From positions 62,001 to 126,000 of the forward strand of contig JAJCXY010000003.1 in assembly GCA_029263215.1 (NCBI GenBank): a stretch of DNA of 64,000 bases, given 5' to 3'. Source of the stretch: Acidimicrobiales bacterium (GTDB lineage: Bacteria > Actinomycetota > Acidimicrobiia > Acidimicrobiales > Aldehydirespiratoraceae). Both the position numbers and the translations under genes were made by a program. This document shows positions 9,090 to 18,054 of this stretch, piece after piece; the stretch's first letter is position 1, and each line of letters opens with the position of its first letter. The notes under the pieces were generated by a model. It saw nothing but the letters and a program-made list of their open reading frames with translations. It did not search any database and was not told where the DNA came from.

Positions 9090-9671
9090 CTAGTCGCGAA
9101 ATTCTTTTAGATCCTGGCCAACAGGCCTGATCAGGCCGTAGCGGGCAGCCTGAACCATGCCCGAGGTCTGATTGGGCGTCTTGAGGGTGTCCCAGAGGCG
9201 ACGCAGGTGACGACGGGCGTGTCGTTCTGAACAGCCGGCGCTGACCGAGGCCTCTTTCAGGGTGTGGCCGGTTGCCAGGAGCTGCAGTAGCTGGCGTTGG
9301 GTGTTGGTGATCGGCGCCATATCGGGCGGATTCTGGAGCCGTTCGGCGATTCGAGGGGCAAGTTGTGAGGGGATCACGGCAAAGCCGTGATGAACCGCGG
9401 CGATAATGGCTCGCAGTTCCGTACCCGTGGTACTCGGCGTTGTCAACGCCGAGGCACCCGATTCCAGCGCGCCCCTCTGAGCGTCCTCCACGGCGTCGTC
9501 GCTGACGACCACGCAACGGGGTACACCCTGCACGCATTCACCGACGAGGGCGATATTGACGCCGCCGGCTTGGCAAGGGACCGCGGAAACCTTGATTTCC
9601 AACGCGTCACGGATTTCATCGAGCCGGGAACGGAGTTGGCTGTCGCGGCCTGCTCCCACCGACAGTGTCAC
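9090..9671 (-). CDS. LuxR-type response-regulator-like protein
   Basis: A 193-residue protein starting at GTG. The C-terminal third (ITNTQRQLLQLLATGHTLKE, then CSERHARRHLRRLWDTLK) is a LuxR/NarL helix-turn-helix with the usual start of the four-helix bundle. The N-terminal part resembles a receiver domain (VVVSDDAVEDAQRGALESGA) but lacks an obvious phosphoacceptor Asp, so it may be an atypical, phosphorylation-independent regulator. It is divergent from the secreted crystallin-like gene and may control it. Confidence 0.7.
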   Translation of the reverse strand: MTLSVGAGRDSQLRSRLDEIRDALEIKVSAVPCQAGGVNIALVGECVQGVPRCVVVSDDAVEDAQRGALESGASALTTPSTTGTELRAIIAAVHHGFAVIPSQLAPRIAERLQNPPDMAPITNTQRQLLQLLATGHTLKEASVSAGCSERHARRHLRRLWDTLKTPNQTSGMVQAARYGLIRPVGQDLKEFRD

Positions 9672-9933
9672 CGGTATCGGTAGGGATTCGAGTGCTCTGG
9701 GGGATTCGATGGCAGCTCCTCAGTGGCTCGGTGTTGAGGCGGCGGCGGCGCTTGGCGCGGGCCGGCACTCCCTATGTGTCGCCAATCACGGTGTCGTCGC
9801 GGATTCGGGACGCGCATCAGGATCCGACACTTCGTCGAATCTTTCTTCTTGGGTGCCGCGACTCAGGTCCGATTCCGGACACATAGGAGCGAACGGTGCT
9901 GTCACCGGGCAGTACCCAACCTGAGGAGTGGTG
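9672..9933. other. Divergent intergenic region
   Basis: About 260 bases between the LuxR-type gene and the crystallin-like gene. It should hold both promoters. A 71-codon frame (9709-9924) exists but has no homology that I recognise, and I do not regard it as a gene. Confidence 0.4.
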
Positions 9934-10518
9934 ATGAAAGAAGTGTCTGGGGGGAGACGACGGGCTTATCTGGTTGTTCTGTTGGTCGGGGCCTTGATGG
10001 CGTTGTCGGTATCGGGAGCATCGGCAAGCGCACCCGAAGAACGGGTCGTCAAGGGCGAAGCCGGCGATGACAGCACAGCGTCCTTCGACGGTCGCGAGAT
10101 CAACCTCGCAAAGGGTTGGGAGGACGCGAGGGCCTGCCTCGTAGACCCCGGAATCTCCACCACCACCGAGTGTTTCGCCTCTGAGGCAGAACTCGAGGCC
10201 TTCGTCGCAAAGGCCGGAGGGTCTAGAGCCGAGGCGGCGAGCTCCTCGTGTTCGTCGTACGTCAGGCTGTACGACGGGATGTCCTATACCGGCTCCTCGC
10301 TTTGGTTGAGCACCCGATGGAGCTGGATAAACCTCTCCACCTATGGCTTCAATCAGCGCACCTCGTCGTTCAAGATCGGGGCGTGTTCGGCCTACTTCGC
10401 CGACTACTCCAACGGGGGTGGGGCCTGGTATCCAACGTGGCGCACCCAGGCCTACGACGTGGGCTCTAGCATGACGTCGGGTTGGAACAACGATGTCTCT
10501 TCGATTTACATCACATGA
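9934..10518 (+). CDS. Secreted beta/gamma-crystallin-like (inhibitor family I36-type) protein
   Basis: A 194-residue exported protein. ATG 9934 follows GAGGAG by five bases and opens a signal peptide (KEVSGGRRR, long hydrophobic stretch, ASASA). After a propeptide-like acidic region, the C-terminal 85 residues (VRLYDGMSYTGSSLWLS, then STYGFNQRTSSFKIG, then GWNNDVSSIYIT) are a beta/gamma-crystallin-type fold as in Streptomyces peptidase inhibitors of family I36. It may inhibit extracellular proteases or serve as a stable wall or matrix protein. Four Cys residues could form disulfides. Its stop lies directly before the sigma-factor reading frame. Confidence 0.75.
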   Translation: MKEVSGGRRRAYLVVLLVGALMALSVSGASASAPEERVVKGEAGDDSTASFDGREINLAKGWEDARACLVDPGISTTTECFASEAELEAFVAKAGGSRAEAASSSCSSYVRLYDGMSYTGSSLWLSTRWSWINLSTYGFNQRTSSFKIGACSAYFADYSNGGGAWYPTWRTQAYDVGSSMTSGWNNDVSSIYIT

Positions 10519-10539
10519 GCCGCGGGCGGGTCGAAGACT

Positions 10540-11172
10540 CTGACTGATCAGGAGCATCACCGCGGTCCGACCGGCCCGGATCAGGTCGACGCGTTCAACC
10601 AGCTGTACGAAGCGACCTTCACGCGGGTTCTGGCCTACTGCCGACGTCGCTGCACCAATAGCCCCGATGCCGACGAGGCTGTCGCCGAGACCTATCTCGT
10701 GGCCTGGCAGAAGCTCGATCAGGTTCGGGCTGCCGATTCCACCATCGCATGGCTATACGGGGTGGCCTATCGAGTGCTGTCCAACCAGCGGCGCAGCTCC
10801 GGAAGCGGCCAGCGGCTGCGAGCGCGTTTGCTCGATCAGCCGAGCCCGGATCTCCGCACCGATCCTGCCGATGTGGTCGCACTCGACTCCGAGGTCGCAT
10901 CGGCCTTCGAGGCTTTGAACCAGCTCTCCAATCGAGAACAGGAGCTGATCAGACTCGTCGCCTTCGAAGAGCTCAGCTACGACGAGATCGCCAGCGTCAC
11001 CGGAATGAGGGTGGGCGCAGTGCGATCCGGGCTCTATCGCGCTCGCAAGCGGCTCGAACGTTCCACGAATCTCGGAACCAGCCGCGACGAGTCGCCCCCA
11101 CCGGACACAGACAAGGGAAGCGGCGAGAAATCCAACCCCGATGAACGCTCAGAGGGAGGTGACATGCGATGA
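10540..11172 (+). CDS. ECF sigma-70 factor with an unclear start
   Basis: The frame encodes region 2 (FNQLYEATFTRVLAYCRRR, ADEAVAETYLVAWQKL) and region 4 (LSNREQELIRLVAFEELSY, then DEIASVTGMRVGAVRSGL), a complete ECF sigma factor of about 210 residues. No ATG, GTG or TTG occurs in frame between the preceding TGA (10516-10518) and GTG 10699, which lies inside region 2. I give CTG 10540 as the most plausible start. An alternative is ATG 10515, which overlaps the crystallin stop but runs out of frame after 10 codons, implying a frameshift. The stop overlaps the next ATG by four bases. Confidence 0.75.
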   Translation: MTDQEHHRGPTGPDQVDAFNQLYEATFTRVLAYCRRRCTNSPDADEAVAETYLVAWQKLDQVRAADSTIAWLYGVAYRVLSNQRRSSGSGQRLRARLLDQPSPDLRTDPADVVALDSEVASAFEALNQLSNREQELIRLVAFEELSYDEIASVTGMRVGAVRSGLYRARKRLERSTNLGTSRDESPPPDTDKGSGEKSNPDERSEGGDMR

Positions 11173-11888
11173 CCAACCGCGACGTATTCGACCTCCTTCG
11201 AGCCGGTGACCCCGCCGCTCTCGCCACTCTCCCCGACTCCGAATCTCCGCTGGCACGATCCATTCGGGCGACGGTCATGGCCAACGTCGCCCCGGCTCCG
11301 TCAAGCGGCACCCGTCGCCGGGTTATCGCCATCGTGATCCTCATCGTCGTGCTCGCCACCGCCGCCGCATGGGTGTTGAGCAACCGCGACGTCGCCGATC
11401 CGGAAGGAATCCTCTGCTACGACGCACCAACCCTCGACGCCAGCGCCATCGTCGCCTTCCGCGACGGCGATGCCACCACCGATGTCTGCGCCTCGCTGTG
11501 GCTCGATCAAACCCTGCCCATCAACGACCAACTCCCGAAGAACAAGAACCCGTCCCTCGTCGGATGCGTCACCGATGCCGGGGCCTTCGCTGTGTTTCCG
11601 AGTACCGACAACTCATTGTGCGCCGAACTCGGACTTGCCGAACCCACCGATGCCCGAGGCCCCGATCCTCTGGTGGAGCTCAGGCAGCGACTCGCTTTGT
11701 CGATCAACCCCGAATCCTGTGTCACCATCGAGCAGGCCGTGCAGATCGCGCAGGATGAGCTGGGCGAACTCGATCTCGAGGACTGGGCCGTTGAGCCACA
11801 GAGGGAGCGGCCCGACCGACCCTGTGCCTCCATCTCGATCGATATCGCCACCAACACGATCGTGATCGTCCCCGTACCGAAGTCCTGA
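11169..11888 (+). CDS. Single-pass membrane protein, probable partner of the ECF sigma factor
   Basis: A 239-residue protein whose ATG overlaps the sigma-factor stop (ATGA). The N-terminal 50 residues are cytosolic, followed by one transmembrane helix (about 52-70: VIAIVILIVVLATAAAWVLS) and a Cys-containing extracytoplasmic domain. Position and topology fit a sigma-regulating membrane protein, but no zinc-binding anti-sigma (HxxxCxxC) motif is present, so an anti-sigma role is inferred only from context. The outer domain has five or more Cys and may sense redox or a ligand. Confidence 0.65.
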   Translation: MTNRDVFDLLRAGDPAALATLPDSESPLARSIRATVMANVAPAPSSGTRRRVIAIVILIVVLATAAAWVLSNRDVADPEGILCYDAPTLDASAIVAFRDGDATTDVCASLWLDQTLPINDQLPKNKNPSLVGCVTDAGAFAVFPSTDNSLCAELGLAEPTDARGPDPLVELRQRLALSINPESCVTIEQAVQIAQDELGELDLEDWAVEPQRERPDRPCASISIDIATNTIVIVPVPKS

Positions 11889-11976
11889 GCCCAAACTCGT
11901 CGAGCGTGCCACACTGTCGGGGTCTGGCTTCGGTCCCTGATCGCGGTCGATTCACATGAGGGGAGACGACCGGCAC

Positions 11977-14106
11977 GTGAGCTTCATCTACTCGCTCGGC
12001 CACCGCCACAAGCTCACGCCCGCAGACATGCAGCGCCTACTCGGTGGGAAGGGCTTCGGCCTGTCCCTCATGGCCTCCGAACTCGACCTCCCCGTTCCGC
12101 CCGGCTTCACCATCACCACCGATGCGTGCAACGAGTACCTGGCCAACGGCTGGCCCGATGGTCTCGACGAAGAACTCAGCCGCCACCTGGAGACGCTGGA
12201 AGACGACCTCGGACGCCGCCTCGGCGATGCCCACGATCCCCTGCTGGTGAGTGTCCGGTCTGGTGCACCCGTCTCGATGCCTGGGATGATGGACACGATT
12301 CTCAACCTGGGACTCACGTCGAGTTCGGTGGCCGGTCTGGCGAACGTCACCGGCGATATCGACTTCGCCCGCGACTGCCACGATCGCTTTCTGGAGATGT
12401 TTCGCTCCACAGTCGGAGTCGACACCGTCCCTGAAGATCCGCGGGAACAGTTGCGGCTCGCCATCGGGGCGGTATTCAACTCCTGGAACAGCGAGCGGGC
12501 GGTCACCTACCGCGAGCACGAGGGGATCGGGGATCAGCTCGGCACTGCGGTGACAGTGCAGGCCATGGTGTTCGGAAATCGTGGGCCCACCTCGGCCAGC
12601 GGGGTCATGTTCACTCGCGATCCGGCCACCGGTTCAAGGTCGGCGTACGGCGACGTACTGTTCGGCGCCCAAGGTGAAGACGTCGTGGCGGGCACCCATC
12701 AGACCCTCTCACTCGATGCCCTCGACCACCACCTGCCGGTCATAGGAGAACAGCTCCGCTCCTACGCCGAGATCCTCGAACACCACCACCGTGATCTTTG
12801 CGATATCGAGTTCACGATCGAGGATGGGGAACTCTGGATGTTGCAGGTGCGGGTGGGAAAACGCAGCCCCCAAGCAGCAGTACGGATCGCTCTGGAGATG
12901 GCCGAGGACGAGAAGTTTCCCCTCACGATGGAAGAGGCCATCCGCCGGGTGGGCTCCCACCTCCACGACCCGCCGGCCAAGGCGGTGGAGCGAGCACCCG
13001 GCACTGTCGCGCTCACCACGGGGCTCGGCGCTTCACCCGGGGTGGCCAGTGGAGAGATCGCCACCCTCCCCGATCTCGCCGAACAGGTCGCCTCCGCGGG
13101 CAGGCCCGTGATCCTGGTGAGGCCGCAGACATCACCCTCCGATGTTCACGGCATGACCCACGCCGAGGGTGTGCTCACCGCCACCGGCGGCGTGGCCAGC
13201 CACGCGGCCGTCGTCGCCCGCGGATGGGGCATACCCGCTGTGGTCGGAGCCACCGAGGTGAGTGTGGACGACGTGGGCATCCGGGTTGGCGACACCGCCC
13301 TCGCCGTGGGCGACACAATCACCATCGATGGTTCCACGGGCGAGGTGTTCGTCGGCAATGTCTCGGGTCATACCGAGACCGTTCCCGAGGCACTCACCTT
13401 GCTGAGATGGGCATCGGAACTGGGAATCGAGATCCATGAGCACATCGATACATCTCTCTCCGATCGAGCGACGGCGGTCTCGGTCGTCACCAGCGAAGAC
13501 GTGATCGGCGTAATGGCCATCAAGGGCTTCGTCTCCGCTGACTCGGTGGCAAAGGCGGCGATTACCGATCCTGAAAGCGCGAGTGAGCTGCTCGACTGGC
13601 TCACCACTGACGGCTTGGTGGAGGGATCGGGACCCATGCTCCGCCTCAGCGAAACCGGAAAGGCGCGCGCCGACGAGCTACTCGCCGACGACCGCGACCT
13701 GCTGGGCCACGACATCGCCCACTCGGCACTCGACGAGTTTCTCCCTCTCGATCACCGCTTGAAATCGATCGTCACCCGATGGCAGCTCAAGGAATCCCCT
13801 GATGGGGCCATGACCCCGAATGATCACGACGACGACGCCTACGACAAGGCAGTGATCGCCGACCTGTCGGGGCTCGGCGACGACGTTGCCACATGGATCA
13901 CCCCTCTGGCCCAGGCTCTTCCCCGGCTCGACAAGTATCACGCCCGGATCGAGCTGGCGATGCAGCAGGTGCGGGCCGGCGATCATCGGTTCATCGCGTC
14001 GCCCGTGGTCGACAGCCTGCACAGTGTGTGGTTCGAGGTGCATGAGGATCTCATACGTCTTGCCGGCACAACCCGTGCCGAAGAGACCGCCGCGGGTCGG
14101 GCCTAG
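11977..14106 (+). CDS. Pyruvate-phosphate-dikinase-like protein lacking the PEP-binding barrel
   Basis: About 709 residues. The N-terminal part carries PPDK ATP-grasp motifs (GGKGFGLSLM, PVPPGFTITTDAC, SVRSGAPVSMPGMMDTILN, SGVMFTRDPATG). A phosphohistidine swivel domain follows with TGGVASHAAVVARGWGIPA, whose His is near residue 409. PPDK normally continues into a PEP/pyruvate-binding TIM barrel. Here that is replaced by about 230 residues with a winged-helix-like segment (DWLTTDGLVEGSGPMLRLSE) and a helical tail. The acceptor of the phosphoryl group is therefore probably not pyruvate. GTG 11977, eleven bases after GAGGGGAG, is preferred; ATG 11956 is also possible. Confidence 0.82.
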   Translation: MSFIYSLGHRHKLTPADMQRLLGGKGFGLSLMASELDLPVPPGFTITTDACNEYLANGWPDGLDEELSRHLETLEDDLGRRLGDAHDPLLVSVRSGAPVSMPGMMDTILNLGLTSSSVAGLANVTGDIDFARDCHDRFLEMFRSTVGVDTVPEDPREQLRLAIGAVFNSWNSERAVTYREHEGIGDQLGTAVTVQAMVFGNRGPTSASGVMFTRDPATGSRSAYGDVLFGAQGEDVVAGTHQTLSLDALDHHLPVIGEQLRSYAEILEHHHRDLCDIEFTIEDGELWMLQVRVGKRSPQAAVRIALEMAEDEKFPLTMEEAIRRVGSHLHDPPAKAVERAPGTVALTTGLGASPGVASGEIATLPDLAEQVASAGRPVILVRPQTSPSDVHGMTHAEGVLTATGGVASHAAVVARGWGIPAVVGATEVSVDDVGIRVGDTALAVGDTITIDGSTGEVFVGNVSGHTETVPEALTLLRWASELGIEIHEHIDTSLSDRATAVSVVTSEDVIGVMAIKGFVSADSVAKAAITDPESASELLDWLTTDGLVEGSGPMLRLSETGKARADELLADDRDLLGHDIAHSALDEFLPLDHRLKSIVTRWQLKESPDGAMTPNDHDDDAYDKAVIADLSGLGDDVATWITPLAQALPRLDKYHARIELAMQQVRAGDHRFIASPVVDSLHSVWFEVHEDLIRLAGTTRAEETAAGRA

Positions 14107-15305
14107 GGCGACTCCGCCGACCGGCCCGGCAGCCAGACCACGACCACCATGGCCAGCGCCATACTCGCGGTGGCCATGGCAAAAAGGATCCGGGAACCAC
14201 CCCCATCGGTCGCCACGAACGCGGCGACCGCGAGGCTCGTGGTGATGCTGCCCACGTACCGGCTCATCGAGAGCACCCCGGCCGCTGAACCGGTGCGAGA
14301 ATGGGGCACCGATTCGAGCGCCGCAGTCATGAAGTTGGGAACCGCAACTCCGAGTCCGATGCCGAAGAGGGTGAGCACGGCCACGAGGAGGCCCGCGCCG
14401 ACTTCGGCTCCGGCCAAGAGCAGGACCGCCATCGCCACCATCGCCACGACGAGACCAGCCAGAGTGGGTCGACGTCGACCCGACCGATCTCCGGCCCGAC
14501 CCCCTATCGGGCCGAACACGATCATCCCGACCGTCAACGCGGACAACACCAGACCGATCGATCCGGATTCCCAGCCGCGGGCCGTGAGAATGATCGGTGT
14601 GAGCAGGAGCAGGGTGTACTGGGCCATCGTCGACAGGGCCTGAGCCGAGAACGAGGCATTGAACACGCGGTTGAGAATCCTGCCCTCAGAGACAACCTCC
14701 ACGGAGGCAACACTTGTGTCGCCACCCACTGCTCCGAGCCGTATCGACACCACCAAGGCAACCACGACCACGGGCAGGTTCACCAGGAATATCGCCTGCC
14801 AACCGAAGATCTCCGTCAGGACACCTCCGACCACCGGACCACTGGCCGCGCCGACGCCGAGCACGGATCCGAGGATCCCGAATGTCCGGCCCCGCTGCTC
14901 CAGCGCCGTGCCCGACCGAAGCAGCGACTGGACACTCGGCGACAAGGCCGACGCGAACGCCGCCTGGCCGCCCCGGGCCGCGACGAGAATCCCGAAGCTA
15001 CCGGCTGCGGCACAGGCCACCGAGAAGACCCCGAACCCGACCAGAGCCATGTTGACCGCCCGGCGATCTCCTATCCGGTCGCTGAGCCGACCCGACAGGG
15101 GCTGACCAAGCAGCATCGCCACGAGGTAGACGGTGATGAGGATGCTGGCCTGGCCCACCGATATCTCGAAGTCGTCGGCGATCGTGGGTAGAGCAACCGC
15201 GATCATGGTGGAGTTGAGTGGGACCAGGCCGACTGCGGCGGCAACCCCGATCACCCCCCATCTCGACAAGGGAGCCGCGGTGGCAGCCGACTCTGGGGCT
15301 GTCAT
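14103..15305 (-). CDS. MFS transporter (multidrug-efflux type)
   Basis: A 400-residue integral membrane protein with about 12 predicted helices. It has the MFS signature GRLSDRIGDRRA after helix 2 and a second copy-like motif GGRAGDRSGRRRP in the central loop. The segment GVGAASGPVVGGVLTE is motif C, characteristic of drug:proton antiporters. Its ATG overlaps the stop of the upstream swivel-domain gene (ATGA), so the two are co-transcribed. Its stop overlaps that of the PPDK-like gene in a tail-to-tail arrangement. It may export a product modified by the neighbouring phosphotransfer proteins, which is inference. Confidence 0.87.
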   Translation of the reverse strand: MTAPESAATAAPLSRWGVIGVAAAVGLVPLNSTMIAVALPTIADDFEISVGQASILITVYLVAMLLGQPLSGRLSDRIGDRRAVNMALVGFGVFSVACAAAGSFGILVAARGGQAAFASALSPSVQSLLRSGTALEQRGRTFGILGSVLGVGAASGPVVGGVLTEIFGWQAIFLVNLPVVVVALVVSIRLGAVGGDTSVASVEVVSEGRILNRVFNASFSAQALSTMAQYTLLLLTPIILTARGWESGSIGLVLSALTVGMIVFGPIGGRAGDRSGRRRPTLAGLVVAMVAMAVLLLAGAEVGAGLLVAVLTLFGIGLGVAVPNFMTAALESVPHSRTGSAAGVLSMSRYVGSITTSLAVAAFVATDGGGSRILFAMATASMALAMVVVVWLPGRSAESP

Positions 15306-16948
15306 CCGATGATCGACACCTCACCGGCGGCACCATCGAGCCGAATTGTGTCGCCGGTCTTGATCCGCGATGTGGCGTTGACCGTTCCGACCACCGCGGG
15401 GAAGCCCATCTCGCGAGCGACGATTCCGGCGTGACAGGCAAAGCTGCCGTGATCGGTGACGATGCCGGTCATCAGATGCAACATCGAGTTGAACGCTTCG
15501 CCGGTTGATGGGGCAACCACTATCTCCCCAGGTTGCAACATCATCAGGTCGTCGGTGGTCATGATCAGCCTTGCAGACCCTTCACACACGCCCGTACTCG
15601 CCGGAATGCCGATCACCACACCCTCGTCGCCGGCGGGCTCGTCGAGTTGGCCGAGCACACCTTCGACCAGAAAGCCGACCGCCGACATGAGCCTCGCGAG
15701 CGGCGGGGGCAGCTGATCTGGTGATGGCGGAGCAGGCGGCGGTGGGCCGAGGTGCCGCGGCGCCCCATCCACGGTGAGCTGCAATCTTCGCGCTCGTCGT
15801 TGGGACAGCTCACCGACGTCGGGTCCAGTACCGGAGAGCAGGGCCAGTGCCTCCTCAACCGTGGCATCGAGCACGTCGTCCGCATCCTCGACCCCTCCAT
15901 CGGCCTTCGACCGCCGCCCAATCTCGAGCAAGGCCAACCGGAGCAGGCCGATGGCCGACATGTCTGAGTAGATACCGCGTTCGTCTCGAAGGCGGTAAAC
16001 AGCCCGCGCTTCGCCGAGCAAGTCGTCGAAGTGCTGGCCTTGATCCTCAGGAACTTCCGACCTCAAGTCGGCCGCGAACGCGTCGGCGCGAGATCTCGCC
16101 GCATTCGGGTCGGCATCCAGCGCCGCCGCGAACTTGCCCAGAATCAGTTCCGGGTGCTCACCGACGGTGTGGTTGGTTACATCGAAGCCGTCCATGAGGC
16201 GAAACCCGGTGGACCGGATGTAGGAGTCGACCTCAGGCAACAGGCTCCGGAGATCCGCCAGCCGTGTCGCAGGGTCGCCGTCGTCGCGGCATAGCGACAC
16301 CGCGGATTCACTCCCTCTGATCGCGTCGAGTGCCGCCTCCATGTCGTCGGGGATGATTCCCGATACCGGCGAGTACCCATCGAGCACACCGAGAAGACTG
16401 ACCGGTGGCCGACCGGTGAGCGCGGCTGCCTGCAGTAGGAAGTCTCCCACCGGCAGGAGTGCAGCGACGTTGAATCGGTGGTGCTGATACACCATCTCCG
16501 AGACATGTTTCGCGACCTGGGCGAGATGTTCGGCCATCTGCTCATTGTCGAGTCGACCCAGGTCGACATCGCCGAGCTCGCGATGTCGCTGGATCGAGTA
16601 CGGCTTGCGGTCGGTGTCCCAGAGTTCGAGATCCTGCCGCCACAACTTCGTTTCGAACGCCGCCGCCGCTAGTCCGAGGCGCCGGCCGAACTCGGCACCT
16701 ATCTCCTCTTCCGACATGGGGCCGTCGGGCCCGGGCATGTCGAACGGCTGCGGCTGGTGATATACGAATCCGTTCACCTGGGCCATCGCCAACCGGTCGA
16801 GCAGCACGCCATATCGACCGAACGTCTCGGTAAAGCCACGATTGAATCCCTCGGGATACAGCTCGGACATGCTCGCTGATTGCGACACCGGCATGTGAGC
16901 AGAGTCCTGTTGCCACGGCCCAGGGGCCGGTGGATCCCATTGCGTCAT
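15302..16948 (-). CDS. PEP-utilising-enzyme swivel-domain protein without an ATP-grasp domain
   Basis: A 548-residue protein. ATG 16948 is chosen because it follows AGGGGGGAAA. The C-terminal 110 residues are a phosphohistidine domain: ASTGVCEGSARLI, then GIVTDHGSFACHAGIVARE, with the candidate His near residue 506. The preceding 400 residues are helical and resemble the region between the ATP and swivel domains of rifampicin phosphotransferases (GFVYHQPQPFDMPG). No nucleotide-binding domain is present, so it needs a partner to be phosphorylated or has become a binding protein. A Pro-rich hinge (GPPPPAPPSP) precedes the swivel domain. Confidence 0.75.
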   Translation of the reverse strand: MTQWDPPAPGPWQQDSAHMPVSQSASMSELYPEGFNRGFTETFGRYGVLLDRLAMAQVNGFVYHQPQPFDMPGPDGPMSEEEIGAEFGRRLGLAAAAFETKLWRQDLELWDTDRKPYSIQRHRELGDVDLGRLDNEQMAEHLAQVAKHVSEMVYQHHRFNVAALLPVGDFLLQAAALTGRPPVSLLGVLDGYSPVSGIIPDDMEAALDAIRGSESAVSLCRDDGDPATRLADLRSLLPEVDSYIRSTGFRLMDGFDVTNHTVGEHPELILGKFAAALDADPNAARSRADAFAADLRSEVPEDQGQHFDDLLGEARAVYRLRDERGIYSDMSAIGLLRLALLEIGRRSKADGGVEDADDVLDATVEEALALLSGTGPDVGELSQRRARRLQLTVDGAPRHLGPPPPAPPSPDQLPPPLARLMSAVGFLVEGVLGQLDEPAGDEGVVIGIPASTGVCEGSARLIMTTDDLMMLQPGEIVVAPSTGEAFNSMLHLMTGIVTDHGSFACHAGIVAREMGFPAVVGTVNATSRIKTGDTIRLDGAAGEVSIIG

Positions 16949-17049
16949 TTTCCCCCCTATTGATCGGAGCCACACGATTGCGCCCCGAGCATCGACACCC
17001 TAGGCCACCATGAGTGGCTGAGCATCGGGACTCCGTCGCCGTATGTGGC

Positions 17050-17055
17050 TACGCT
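17050..17055 (+). promoter_or_regulatory. -10 box (TACGCT) for a leaderless start
   Basis: TACGCT ends seven bases before GTG 17063. It is identical to the box at 6832 and favours 17063 over the in-frame GTG at 17045. Confidence 0.35.
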
Positions 17056-17062
17056 CCGCAAC

Positions 17063-18049
17063 GTGAAAGACGAGGGCCACCCTAACCCGATCCCGATTTC
17101 GGTCAATCTCATGCCGAACGGCCCGGTGGCCGACATCGTCGACCTGGCGGTGCTCGCCGAGAACCTCGGCCTTGCCCGTTGCTGGGTCTACGACGAGGGC
17201 CTTGTTACCCGCGATGTCTACGTCACTCTCACTGCGATCGCCACCCGCACGGCGTCGATTCCCCTTGGGCCCGGCATAACCAACCCGTTCGTTCGTCATC
17301 CCGGAGCGACAGCTGCCGCGATCGCATCACTCGACGAGTTCAGCGGCGGTCGCGCCTTCGTCGGCATCGGGGCCGGCGGTGGCATCACCCTCGACCCCCT
17401 GGCGATCGAGCGGAGCCGGCCTCTCACCGCGGTGGCCGAGATGGTGCATGTGCTCCGTCGCCTATTCGCCGGTGATCGTCTCGATCACGAGGGCCACGCC
17501 TTCTCTTTCCGTAACGCCAAACTCGACTACGCCCGGCCCGACATCGCGGTCTTCGTGGCGGGACGGGGTCCGAAGATGACGGCCCTTGGTGGTGAAGTGG
17601 CCGACGGCTTCAACCTCAGCTACATCCACAAGGATCTGCTCGGTTCGCATGCCAGAGCCTTGAGGCTGGCGGCCGGCGATCGGCCCTTCCTCATCACCTA
17701 CTCCACGATGATCGCGCTCACCGACCAGGAGTTCGACGACGCTCGCGCCCAGCTCACCTTCCGCCTCGTCGACTCGCCATCTGCAGTGAAGGAGCTCATC
17801 GGTATGACCAGCGCGGATGAGGCCAACCTGCGATCAGCGTTGGCCGAGGGTGGCCCTCGCTACGCGGCCCGCCACGTCGATCCCGAATGGGTGTCTTCGT
17901 TCGTTATCTCGGGCACCGCCTCCGAATGCGCGGAAGAGGTGCGTGCCCTGATGGCCGCCAACGACATCGACGAGTTCCAGTTGCCGGTTCTCGACCTCGA
18001 CGGAGCGGCCCAATTCATCGAACGCACCGCGGAGATGTTTCGTCGCTGA
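17063..18049 (+). CDS. F420-dependent LLM-class oxidoreductase, Mer-like
   Basis: A 328-residue luciferase-like flavin/F420 TIM barrel. GPGITNPFVRHPGATAAAI and LDEFSGGRAFVGIGAGGG match the subfamily that includes methylene-tetrahydromethanopterin reductase (Mer) and F420-dependent dehydrogenases. The C-terminal GTASECAEEVRALM is the usual closing helix region. It probably transfers hydride between reduced F420 and an organic substrate in the cytosol. The gene ends six bases before the convergent UbiX gene. Two similar proteins are encoded at 27498-28304 and 31571-32551. Confidence 0.85.
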   Translation: MKDEGHPNPIPISVNLMPNGPVADIVDLAVLAENLGLARCWVYDEGLVTRDVYVTLTAIATRTASIPLGPGITNPFVRHPGATAAAIASLDEFSGGRAFVGIGAGGGITLDPLAIERSRPLTAVAEMVHVLRRLFAGDRLDHEGHAFSFRNAKLDYARPDIAVFVAGRGPKMTALGGEVADGFNLSYIHKDLLGSHARALRLAAGDRPFLITYSTMIALTDQEFDDARAQLTFRLVDSPSAVKELIGMTSADEANLRSALAEGGPRYAARHVDPEWVSSFVISGTASECAEEVRALMAANDIDEFQLPVLDLDGAAQFIERTAEMFRR

Positions 18050-18054
18050 GCCGG

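Noticed and set aside
9709-9924. 71-codon plus-strand frame before the crystallin-like gene
   Set aside because: No ribosome site, no motif, and low-complexity composition; it lies in the expected promoter region.
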